In this document: one piece after another, positions 1 through 4,277 of the stretch | How the letters are laid out: every line of letters begins with the position of its first letter | Position numbering within the stretch: the stretch's first letter is position 1 | Assembly: GCA_018659505.1 (NCBI GenBank) | Contig: JABJMI010000861.1 | Location: 1-5,311, forward strand | Origin: Planctomicrobium sp. | Lineage (GTDB): Bacteria > Planctomycetota > Planctomycetia > Planctomycetales > Planctomycetaceae | Reading direction: 5' to 3' | Length of the DNA stretch: 5,311 nucleotides | The notes under the pieces: generated by a model | What the model was told of the DNA's origin: nothing | The model's input: the letters and a program-made list of their open reading frames with translations, nothing else | Databases searched by the model: none | Made by a program: the position numbers and the translations under genes

Positions 1-2
1 AT

Positions 3-209
3 TCCTTGTTGGCACAAACAGAGCGGCAGATGATTGAGTCGGTCGATGAAGTGATTGTTGTCTCTGATAGTTCAAAGTTTGGTCATTCAGAAATGGCTCA
101 TTTAGGACCGTTGAACCTTGTGAGCAAAATGGTTGTTGACAGCGGAATCACCGAAGAGTGGCGAATTCGTATTCAAGATCACGGAATTGAATTAGTCATC
201 GCAGAATAG
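3..209 (+). CDS. DeoR/GlpR-family transcriptional regulator, C-terminal fragment (5' end outside window)
   Basis: Only the last 68 or so codons are present. The reading frame is open to the left edge, and TTG at 6 is an internal Leu, not a start. The fragment resembles the end of the DeoR C-terminal sensor domain (DeoRC, a sugar-phosphate-binding fold). It shows the pattern in which a helix (RQMIESVDEV) leads into a strand and the motif VVSDSSKFG, followed by LGPL, VVDSGI and a closing ELVIAE strand. Family members usually carry an N-terminal winged HTH, which would lie upstream and cannot be checked here. DeoR-type regulators commonly repress sugar catabolic operons until a phosphorylated intermediate binds. 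Immediately upstream of a BMC operon and on the same strand, it is the likely local regulator; this is inference from position. The stop TAG is at 207-209. A perfect palindrome begins 4 nt later. Confidence 0.8.
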   Translation, partial: SLLAQTERQMIESVDEVIVVSDSSKFGHSEMAHLGPLNLVSKMVVDSGITEEWRIRIQDHGIELVIAE

Positions 210-213
210 TGAT

Positions 214-236
214 GCCGGACACTTTAAGTGTCCGGC
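214..236. repeat. 23-bp palindrome, copy 1 (arms GCCGGACACTT)
   Basis: Two perfect 11-bp arms, GCCGGACACTT and AAGTGTCCGGC, flank a single central T. As RNA this gives a 10-bp stem with a 3-nt loop. It begins 4 nt after the DeoR-type stop codon and ends 37 nt before the pduL start. The sequence CAAAAC follows the right arm, as it does in copy 2. There is no T-run after the stem, so it is not a classical intrinsic terminator. It could be a dispersed intergenic (REP-like) repeat, an mRNA-stabilising hairpin or an operator. The sequence alone does not decide between these. Confidence 0.85.
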
Positions 237-273
237 AAAACATTACATACGTTGAAGTTGGAGTCTTTCCTAC

Positions 274-1008
274 ATGTCTATCGCAAATTCATCAATCGCT
301 CGAACCGATGTCGAACAAGTCGTTCGAGCCGTGTTGAGTCGTCAACTCGGTGGTGCTGCTCCAGCAACTTCACCAATCCCTCAACCAGCATCTGGCAAAC
401 CGAATCCACTGAAAGTCAATATTTCTGCCAGACATTGTCACCTCACCGAGGAGCATGTTGAGATTCTCTTCGGCAAGGGACGCACGTTGACGCCGATGAA
501 GTGGCTCTACCAAGATGGTTACTACGCCGCTGAAGAGACTGTCGCGATCGTCGGTCCTCGTCGTCGTATGCTGCCAGAAGTTCGTGTTCTCGGTCCTTGT
601 CGTGGAGCGTCACAAGTTGAACTCGCTTTCACCGATGCAATCTCACTCGGTCTTGACCTGCCAGTCAAAATCAGTGGTGACACAAAGGGAACACCTGGCT
701 GCCTCATCGTCGGACCTGCCGGCAGCCTTGAACTTCACGAAGGCGTGATTCGTGCGATGCGACACGTTCACATGTCGCCTGCAGATATGCTTGCACATGG
801 TGTCAAAGACAAAGACTTAATGAACCTGCGAATTGAATCACCCAGCTGCACGACTGTGCTAGAAAATGTTTCCGTACGTGGCGGAGACGACAAAATCAAA
901 TTGGAAGTCCACTTGGACACCGACGAAGGCAACGCCGTTAATTTAACGAACGCCACCAACGTCGAACTACAAACAATCAACGACAGCTCCTGCGGCTGTC
1001 ATACATAA
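274..1008 (+). CDS. pduL: PduL-type phosphate acyltransferase (phosphotransacylase) with encapsulation peptide
   Basis: This enzyme swaps CoA for phosphate on an acyl group (acyl-CoA + Pi to acyl-phosphate + CoA) and so recycles CoA inside the BMC lumen. The protein has 244 residues. Family hallmarks are visible: the first zinc motif SARHCHLT (His54, His56), RVLGPCR (Arg110), QVELAF (Glu116), the second zinc motif RHVHMS (His164, His166) and VHLDTDEGN (His213). By alignment from memory these match the two-zinc ligands and the catalytic Arg of the structurally known PduL from a BMC of Rhodopseudomonas. The two tandem beta-barrel halves (about 45-125 and 130-225) appear complete. Residues 9-27 form a predicted amphipathic helix followed by a Pro/Ala/Ser linker, the layout of an encapsulation peptide. 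ATG 274 is chosen because it retains this helix and has GGAG at 260-263, 10 nt upstream. The C-terminus ends in an unusual CGC-containing tail. In this context the substrate is probably lactyl-CoA or a related C3 acyl-CoA. Confidence 0.95.
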   Translation: MSIANSSIARTDVEQVVRAVLSRQLGGAAPATSPIPQPASGKPNPLKVNISARHCHLTEEHVEILFGKGRTLTPMKWLYQDGYYAAEETVAIVGPRRRMLPEVRVLGPCRGASQVELAFTDAISLGLDLPVKISGDTKGTPGCLIVGPAGSLELHEGVIRAMRHVHMSPADMLAHGVKDKDLMNLRIESPSCTTVLENVSVRGGDDKIKLEVHLDTDEGNAVNLTNATNVELQTINDSSCGCHT

Positions 1009-1010
1009 AA

Positions 1011-1085
1011 GTTGAGGGTTGAGAGTCTAGAGTTGAGGGAAAACGGTTTCCCCTTGCCCCTTGCCACTCGTCCCTTGCCCATCTC
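1011..1085. repeat. Intergenic 7-bp-periodic repeat region between pduL and the first BMC-H gene
   Basis: The 115-bp gap after pduL is mostly low-complexity sequence with a 7-bp period. The left part (1011-1039) reads GTTGAGG, GTTGAGA, GTCTAGA, GTTGAGG. The right part (from 1051) reads CCCTTGC, CCCTTGC, CACTCGT, CCCTTGC, then decays. The left part matches 2978-3005, the left border of the four-helix-bundle cassette, at 25 of 28 positions. It starts 2 nt after the pduL stop. The rest of the gap, 1086-1123, holds only the ribosome binding site of the next gene. It may be a solo copy or scar of the cassette seen at 2976-3400, or a dispersed simple repeat. No coding potential is seen. Confidence 0.7.
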
Positions 1086-1123
1086 CCACCCCCTTGATCC
1101 CTTTTTAACTGGAGTAACTTATC

Positions 1124-1423
1124 ATGGCTAAAGTTTCCGAAGCACTCGGAATGATTGAAACTAAAGGTCTCATCTGTCTCATCGAAGCAGCTGATTCTGC
1201 ACTCAAAGCTGCCAACGTCGAAATGGTTGGTTGGGAAAAAGTTGGTAGCGGACTCGTGACCATCTTCTTGACTGGTGACGTCGCTGCTGTGAAAGCTGCT
1301 GTCGATGCCGGAGCCGGTGCTGCTAGCAAAATTGGCGAAGTCGTCAGCGTGCAGGTCATTCCACGACCACACGAAGAACTTGTTGCGATTCTACCCGCTG
1401 CTAAAAAATCTTCTGCTAAATAA
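1124..1423 (+). CDS. BMC-H shell hexamer protein (PduA/CsoS1-like), first paralogue
   Basis: This is a single-domain BMC (Pf00936) protein of 99 residues. It forms hexamers that tile the shell facets, with a central pore for small metabolites. The sequence closely follows Pdu[12 protein letters not shown] at the N-terminus, the edge lysine in LKAANV (Lys28), the pore loop KVGSGLVT with Ser42 as the likely pore-lining residue, [13 protein letters not shown], and the interface motif IPRPH (Arg81, His83). A short Lys/Ala/Ser tail (PAAKKSSAK) follows the fold. The start ATG has GGAG at 1111-1114, 9 nt upstream. It is the first of two adjacent BMC-H genes, separated by 71 bp. The two differ at the pore, so they are paralogues with probably different permeability rather than redundant copies. 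Confidence 0.97.
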   Translation: MAKVSEALGMIETKGLICLIEAADSALKAANVEMVGWEKVGSGLVTIFLTGDVAAVKAAVDAGAGAASKIGEVVSVQVIPRPHEELVAILPAAKKSSAK

Positions 1424-1483
1424 TTTCAGTCATTAACGTGGATGCTCATGTGACCACGCTCAGACAAAAAACTCTCTTTGATC

Positions 1484-1488
1484 AAGGA
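1484..1488 (+). promoter_or_regulatory. Ribosome binding site that decides the start of the second BMC-H gene
   Basis: AAGGA lies 6 nt before ATG 1495. The same frame stays open back to GTG 1438, but that start would add 19 residues unlike any BMC-H N-terminus and has no comparable Shine-Dalgarno. ATG 1495 gives the canonical [13 protein letters not shown] opening. Confidence 0.7.
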
Positions 1489-1494
1489 ATCAAG

Positions 1495-1758
1495 ATGAAC
1501 GAAGCAATTGGTATGGTCGAAACCAAAGGGCTGATCGCGACGATCGAATCGTCAGATGCAATGCTCAAATCGGCAAATGTCTCACTCGTTAAGCAAATCC
1601 AAATCGGTGGCGCCTACGTGACAACCATCATTCAAGGCGATGTCGGATCTGTCCGTGCTGCCGTTGATGCTGGTGCCGCTGCCGCTGCCAGAGTTGGTGA
1701 ACTTGTGAGTGCACACATTCTGCCACGTCCCGCAAATGGCTTAATGGAGAAATTCTAA
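1495..1758 (+). CDS. BMC-H shell hexamer protein, second paralogue with a Gly-Gly-Ala pore loop
   Basis: This is an 87-residue single BMC domain (Pf00936), the usual minimal length. Conserved features are [21 protein letters not shown] with the edge Lys25, [28 protein letters not shown] and a short tail ending MEKF, similar to EutM ends. The pore loop reads QIGGAYVT (Gly38-Gly39-Ala40). The preceding paralogue has VGSGLVT there, so the position after the first Gly has no Ser hydroxyl and a Tyr follows the Ala. This implies a pore with different size or chemistry; that is inference from family structures. It forms facet hexamers, possibly mixed with the first paralogue. The gene ends 4 nt before palindrome copy 2, and the kinase gene begins 43 nt after its stop. 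Confidence 0.96.
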   Translation: MNEAIGMVETKGLIATIESSDAMLKSANVSLVKQIQIGGAYVTTIIQGDVGSVRAAVDAGAAAAARVGELVSAHILPRPANGLMEKF

Positions 1759-1762
1759 TTTA

Positions 1763-1785
1763 GCCGGACACTTAAAGTGTCCGGC
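1763..1785. repeat. 23-bp palindrome, copy 2 (arms GCCGGACACTT)
   Basis: It has the same two perfect 11-bp arms as the copy at 214-236, here with central A instead of T. The right-hand CAAAAC extension is also shared. It starts 4 nt after the stop of the second BMC-H gene, the same offset as in copy 1, and ends 16 nt before the kinase GTG start. In the transcript it would form a strong hairpin between the shell genes and the kinase gene, close to the kinase ribosome binding site at 1791-1794. There is no downstream T-run. Confidence 0.85.
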
Positions 1786-1790
1786 AAAAC

Positions 1791-1794
1791 GGAG
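1791..1794 (+). promoter_or_regulatory. Ribosome binding site supporting the GTG start of the kinase gene
   Basis: GGAG sits 7 nt before GTG 1802. It supports this non-ATG start, which also yields the family-typical N-terminus [10 protein letters not shown]. The site lies only 5 nt downstream of the palindrome at 1763-1785, so folding of that hairpin could influence initiation (inference). Confidence 0.7.
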
Positions 1795-1801
1795 TGCATA
1801 A

Positions 1802-2989
1802 GTGAAAATTCTGGTTGCAAATCTCGGATCGACGAGCTTCAAGTACCGATTGTTCGACATGGAAACCGAACAACAATTGGCACGTGGAGGAATCGACCGC
1901 ATTGGCGAAGATGCTGATTCGAACTGTTCTGTTGAGATTGGTGATTTCTCAGCTGATGAACAGAAGCGAATTCCGGATCATGCTGCTGCTGTGCAGATGT
2001 GTCTCGACCAGTTGACTGATGCAGAGAATGGGTGCCTCACTTCAGTTGATGAAGTCGCAGCCATCGGATTCAAAGCTGTCTTCGCTGGCAAGTTGAGCGG
2101 TATCAAACTCGTCAACGAAGAACTCCTCGAAGCGATGGAGAACCTGGCTGACGTCGCTCCTGCTCATAACCCTCCGTACGTGCGAGCAATGAGGCAGTTG
2201 CAGAAATCGTTTCCGAACATCCCGCTTGTGGCTGCTCTGGAAACGGCATTTCACGAAACCATTCCTGCGAAGTATCGAACCTATTCTGTCCCGAGTGATT
2301 GGACAGAGAAGTACGAAGTTCGTCGCTGGGGTTTCCATGGTGCGAGCCATCGTTTCATCGGAACGCGCATGGCTGAACTGCTACAGAACGTCAACGCCAA
2401 GGTGATCTCGTGTCACTTGGGCGGCAGTAGTTCCATCTGTGCAATGCTGGGCGGTGAGTCTCAATCGACTTCAATGGGAATGACTCCTCAATCTGGTTTA
2501 CCGCAGAACAACCGTGTCGGCGATTTCGATCCATTCGCACTGCGATTAGTGAAACGATTGACCGGTAAAGACTACGACGAACTCCTTGACGAACTTTCCT
2601 CCAAGGGAGGTTTACTCGGCATGAGCGGTGTTTCCAACGACTGTCGCGATATCGAAATCGCAGCCGCCGAAGGGAATCAACAGGCTCAACTCGCCCTTGA
2701 TGTCTATACCGCGGAGATCAAGAAGTACATCGGGCAATACCTAGCAGTTCTCAACGGAGCTGACGCCATCGTCTTCACCGGCGGCATCGGAGAGAACGGC
2801 GACATCATCCGAGCCAAAGCCTGCGAAGAAATGACCTACGCCGGCATTCAACTCGACCTCAAGAAAAACGCATCAACGAGAACAGAAGGAGTCATCTCAA
2901 CACCTGAAAGCCAGGTCCAAATCTGGATCGTGCCAACTAATGAAGAACTGGTCGTTGCAAGGCAGACAGCGAGTCTCGTTGAGGGTTGA
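1802..2989 (+). CDS. ackA: Acetate-kinase-family enzyme, divergent BMC-associated form
   Basis: This 395-residue protein is full length for acetate/propionate kinases (ASKHA fold). It would convert acyl-phosphate + ADP to the acid + ATP, the energy-yielding last step after PduL. Visible motifs are [11 protein letters not shown] (Asn7, Ser10, Ser12, Lys14), [19 protein letters not shown] (His179), SCHLGGSSS (His205), [16 protein letters not shown] (Arg238), [16 protein letters not shown] and PTNEEL. Several core residues differ from classical AckA. The IGHRVVHGG motif is IGFKAVFAG, so Lys91 replaces the catalytic-site Arg. FDTAFH is LETAFH, so Glu147 replaces Asp. The LMMGTRSGD segment is LPQNNRVGD. 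These changes may tune it to a larger acyl-phosphate such as lactyl-phosphate (inference), or reduce its activity. The final residues VEG and the TGA stop lie inside a 7-bp repeat at 2976-3005, so the C-terminus was probably edited by that repeat. Confidence 0.9.
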   Translation: MKILVANLGSTSFKYRLFDMETEQQLARGGIDRIGEDADSNCSVEIGDFSADEQKRIPDHAAAVQMCLDQLTDAENGCLTSVDEVAAIGFKAVFAGKLSGIKLVNEELLEAMENLADVAPAHNPPYVRAMRQLQKSFPNIPLVAALETAFHETIPAKYRTYSVPSDWTEKYEVRRWGFHGASHRFIGTRMAELLQNVNAKVISCHLGGSSSICAMLGGESQSTSMGMTPQSGLPQNNRVGDFDPFALRLVKRLTGKDYDELLDELSSKGGLLGMSGVSNDCRDIEIAAAEGNQQAQLALDVYTAEIKKYIGQYLAVLNGADAIVFTGGIGENGDIIRAKACEEMTYAGIQLDLKKNASTRTEGVISTPESQVQIWIVPTNEELVVARQTASLVEG

Positions 2990-3005
2990 GCGTTTAGCGT
3001 TGAGG
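2976..3005. repeat. Left 7-bp repeat array flanking the four-helix-bundle gene
   Basis: The units are TCGTTGA, GGGTTGA, GCGTTTA, GCGTTGA, then GG. Bases 2990-3005 are the reverse complement of 3371-3386 with one mismatch in 16, so the arrays form an inverted pair around the gene at 3015-3365. The array contains the kinase stop codon (2987-2989). Its end, together with the next two bases, supplies GAGGTG (3002-3007) as a ribosome binding site 7 nt before ATG 3015. Confidence 0.8.
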
Positions 3006-3014
3006 TGCAAACTA

Positions 3015-3365
3015 ATGTTTGGATTTGAAAAATTGGATGTCTGGCAAGTTGCCATTCAATATTCGGGAGCAATTTACGATGTCACACAAAACTTCCCAAA
3101 CGATGAGAGGTTTGGGTTGACCAACCAGTTAAGACGAGCATCCGTTTCCGTATCGTCAAATATCGCTGAAGGAAGTGGTCGCGAATCTAACAAGGATTTC
3201 ACTCGTTTCATTCATATTGCATATGGATCTTTAATGGAAACTGTTTCTCAATTAGCGATCGCAATAGAGCGTCAGTTTCTAACAGCAGATGACCATCAAC
3301 GACTTTACAAATTTGCAGACCGATTGGCAAAAATGCTCAGCAGACTTCGGTCAAGTTTGGCGTAA
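3015..3365 (+). CDS. Four-helix-bundle protein, 23S rRNA-intervening-sequence protein (IVP/S23) family
   Basis: This is a 116-residue protein of the IVP/four-helix-bundle family (TIGR02436-like). The family signature is clear: an N-terminal EKLDVWQVA segment, FPNDERFGLTNQLRRAS, SVSSNIAEGSGR and the KDFTRFIHIAYGSLMET helix, then a C-terminal helix ending in ADRLAKMLSRLRSSL. The family forms pentameric helical bundles, is basic, and includes Avd, the accessory protein of diversity-generating retroelements. No reverse transcriptase or template/variable repeat pair is present here, so a DGR role is not supported. The molecular function of stand-alone members is not established. ATG 3015 is chosen over the open frame back to 2940 because it gives the standard MFGFEKLDVW opening and has GAGGTG 7 nt upstream. 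The upstream extension is kinase coding sequence in another frame. The gene is flanked by inverted 7-bp repeats and is probably a passenger in the BMC operon. Confidence 0.92.
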   Translation: MFGFEKLDVWQVAIQYSGAIYDVTQNFPNDERFGLTNQLRRASVSVSSNIAEGSGRESNKDFTRFIHIAYGSLMETVSQLAIAIERQFLTADDHQRLYKFADRLAKMLSRLRSSLA

Positions 3366-3370
3366 GAATT

Positions 3371-3400
3371 CCTAAACGCTAAACGCTAAACGCTAAACGA
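3371..3400. repeat. Right 7-bp repeat array (TAAACGC units) flanking the four-helix-bundle gene
   Basis: CC is followed by three perfect tandem TAAACGC units (3373-3393) and one TAAACGA (3394-3400). The part 3371-3386 is the reverse complement of 2990-3005 at 15 of 16 positions. The array begins 5 nt after the four-helix gene stop and ends 7 nt before the BMC-P start codon, so it directly abuts that gene's translation initiation region. Confidence 0.88.
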
Positions 3401-3407
3401 GAACAGA

Positions 3408-3722
3408 ATGTTCCTAGCAAAAATAACTGGTAACGTCACATCAACTCACAAAGTCAGCTCCATGGTCGGCCAAAAGTTGCTGATTGTGGAACCGTTGCGG
3501 ATTGATGAAGAGAACAGAGATTCGCTCAAACCAACTGGGCGAACATTTATCGCTGTCGATGCCGTTGGAGCCGGTGAAGGGGAAGTGGTTCTCATCGTGC
3601 AAGGTTCGAGCGCACGGTTTACAGAAGATACAAAAACATTGCCGATTGATTGTGCCATCATCGGGATCGTTGACAACGTACGAGTTTCGAATAGTCCCGT
3701 TTACGATGCCGGGGACGAATGA
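3408..3722 (+). CDS. BMC-P shell vertex protein (EutN/CcmL family)
   Basis: This is a 104-residue EutN/CcmL-type protein (Pf03319) that forms pentamers capping the vertices of the polyhedral shell. Hallmarks are the N-terminal strand FLAKITGNVTSTHK, the segment VGQKLLIVEPL, the diagnostic motif AVDAVGAGEGEVVLIVQGSSAR and the closing strand PIDCAIIGIVDNV. Length is close to the family's usual size. Only a weak Shine-Dalgarno (GAGA at 3399-3402, 5 nt from ATG) is seen, and it partly lies in the flanking repeat. Insertion of the upstream cassette may therefore have altered or replaced the original ribosome binding site (inference). Vertex proteins are needed in small numbers, so weak initiation may be tolerated. 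PVM-type loci usually encode more than one BMC-P; only this one lies in the window. The stop overlaps the region just before the next gene, with one base between the TGA and the next ATG. Confidence 0.95.
   Translation: MFLAKITGNVTSTHKVSSMVGQKLLIVEPLRIDEENRDSLKPTGRTFIAVDAVGAGEGEVVLIVQGSSARFTEDTKTLPIDCAIIGIVDNVRVSNSPVYDAGDE
3711..3715 (+). promoter_or_regulatory. Ribosome binding site for the membrane-protein gene, inside the BMC-P 3' end
   Basis: GGGGA lies 8 nt before ATG 3724, within the last codons of the BMC-P gene. It favours ATG 3724 over the in-frame ATGs at 3706 and 3484. The one-base spacing between the BMC-P stop and this start suggests translational coupling. Confidence 0.65.
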
Positions 3723-3723
3723 G

Positions 3724-4206
3724 ATGGCGAAACAGTTCCAGAGCCCGGAAGAAGTCGTACGAGTCGCCAAGATAATCGCTTTTGCAATGATTCTCGGCGC
3801 CCTGACATTTGCGGGAATCGCTTGGTTTATTGCGCAGCAAATGAACCGTGGCGGAGACCAAGATCAATTGATAAGCCTGATCATGGCAGCAACATCATTG
3901 CCAGAGTTATTCATATTTTTCTTTGTTTCAAATTTCATGTCGGCAGAAAGAATGGAACAGCGACCGGGTTACAACCCCACATGGTCGACTCCCGAAATGA
4001 AACCGTATCACATCAAACTAACACATATCATCGTGCAATACGCTTTGTTGCAAGGTGCGTGTGTCATGAACATCGTTGCCTACATTATCGAACAAAACTG
4101 GTGGTCATTAGGAATCGCGAGCGTATTTTTACTGTTCATGCTGTCGAACTTCCCCAGCGAAACCCGATTCAAACACTACGCCGAAACACAACAAACATAT
4201 TCATAA
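3724..4206 (+). CDS. Hypothetical membrane protein, four predicted TM segments, in BMC operon
   Basis: I do not recognise this 160-residue protein. Hydrophobic segments at about 14-37, 48-71, 99-121 and 127-142 suggest four membrane helices. Between helices 2 and 3 is a loop of about 25 residues with AERMEQRPGYNP and a Trp/Pro-rich stretch. The C-terminal tail (about 145-160) is polar. There is no signal peptide distinct from helix 1. No transporter, enzyme or metal-binding motif is evident. It is encoded one base after the BMC-P stop and upstream of the aldehyde dehydrogenase gene, so it is almost surely co-translated with shell components. Sampled stretches look AT-richer than the BMC genes, partly expected of hydrophobic codons. 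Possible roles are a substrate or product channel in the cytoplasmic membrane, or tethering of compartments. Both are speculation. Start choice rests on the Shine-Dalgarno at 3711-3715. Confidence 0.75.
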   Translation: MAKQFQSPEEVVRVAKIIAFAMILGALTFAGIAWFIAQQMNRGGDQDQLISLIMAATSLPELFIFFFVSNFMSAERMEQRPGYNPTWSTPEMKPYHIKLTHIIVQYALLQGACVMNIVAYIIEQNWWSLGIASVFLLFMLSNFPSETRFKHYAETQQTYS

Positions 4207-4218
4207 AACGAATGTTTT

Positions 4219-4241
4219 GCCGGATACTTCAAGTGTCCGGC
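4219..4241. repeat. 23-bp palindrome, copy 3, in reverse orientation and with one wobble position
   Basis: The arms are GCCGGATACTT and AAGTGTCCGGC around central C. One base differs from the perfect arm: T at 4225 faces G at 4235. In a + strand transcript this is a U-G pair, so the hairpin is kept; in a - strand transcript it would be A-C. The GTTTT run lies on the left and TAAAT on the right, so this copy is inverted relative to copies 1 and 2. It starts 12 nt after the membrane-protein stop and ends 36 nt before the aldehyde dehydrogenase ATG. The rest of this 71-bp gap shows only the next gene's ribosome binding site (GGGA at 4265-4268). Confidence 0.82.
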
Positions 4242-4277
4242 TAAATATCAAATCTCTCCCCATCGGGAATTAGAAAT

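Larger units (their letters stand above)
2976..3400 (+). mobile_element. Putative four-helix-bundle (23S rRNA IVP family) insertion cassette
   Basis: A 116-codon gene with no evident role in BMC metabolism is bracketed by inverted arrays of 7-bp units, with a 16-bp near-perfect inverted pair (2990-3005 and 3371-3386). It sits between two BMC genes that would otherwise be adjacent in a compact operon. Bases 3061-3360 contain 128 G/C of 300 (about 43%), against roughly 55-62% in sampled 60-bp stretches of the kinase and first BMC-H genes. IVP-family genes are known as insertions in 23S rRNA genes and as stand-alone genes. There is no transposase, no recognised IS ends and no clear target-site duplication, so mobility is inference. 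It would require a helper acting in trans, or recombination between repeats. Confidence 0.45.

Noticed and set aside
214..236. Palindromes as intrinsic terminators
   Set aside because: None is followed by a T-run on the + strand, and operon genes on both sides belong to one pathway.
237..273. Sigma-70-type promoter before pduL
   Set aside because: I see no convincing -35/-10 pair in the short gap after the palindrome. A promoter may lie upstream of the window.
977..1372. Minus-strand open frames opposite the first BMC-H gene (and similar ones opposite pduL, the kinase, BMC-P and the dehydrogenase)
   Set aside because: They lie antisense to strongly conserved genes, show no family motifs and are best explained as shadow frames.
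1436..1459. Small imperfect inverted repeat (CGTGG ... CCACG) between the BMC-H genes
   Set aside because: The stem is only 5 bp with a 12-nt loop, well within chance, and has no second copy.
1438..1494. GTG 1438 as the start of the second BMC-H gene, giving a 106-residue protein
   Set aside because: The extra 19 residues resemble no BMC-H N-terminus. ATG 1495 has a good AAGGA site and gives the canonical opening.
2940..3014. ATG 2940 as the start of the four-helix-bundle gene
   Set aside because: The added 25 residues come from kinase coding sequence and repeat in another frame. The family opening begins at ATG 3015.
3015..3365. Diversity-generating retroelement, based on similarity of the four-helix protein to Avd
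   Set aside because: There is no reverse transcriptase and no template/variable repeat pair in the window.
3371..3400. Tandem heptamers as a CRISPR array or origin iterons
   Set aside because: The units are 7 bp with no spacers, so not CRISPR. No replication gene or AT-rich unwinding region is nearby.
3484..3723. ATG 3484 as the start of the membrane-protein gene (240 residues)
   Set aside because: This would overlap most of the well-supported BMC-P gene. The extra segment is an out-of-frame shadow. ATG 3724 has a proper Shine-Dalgarno.
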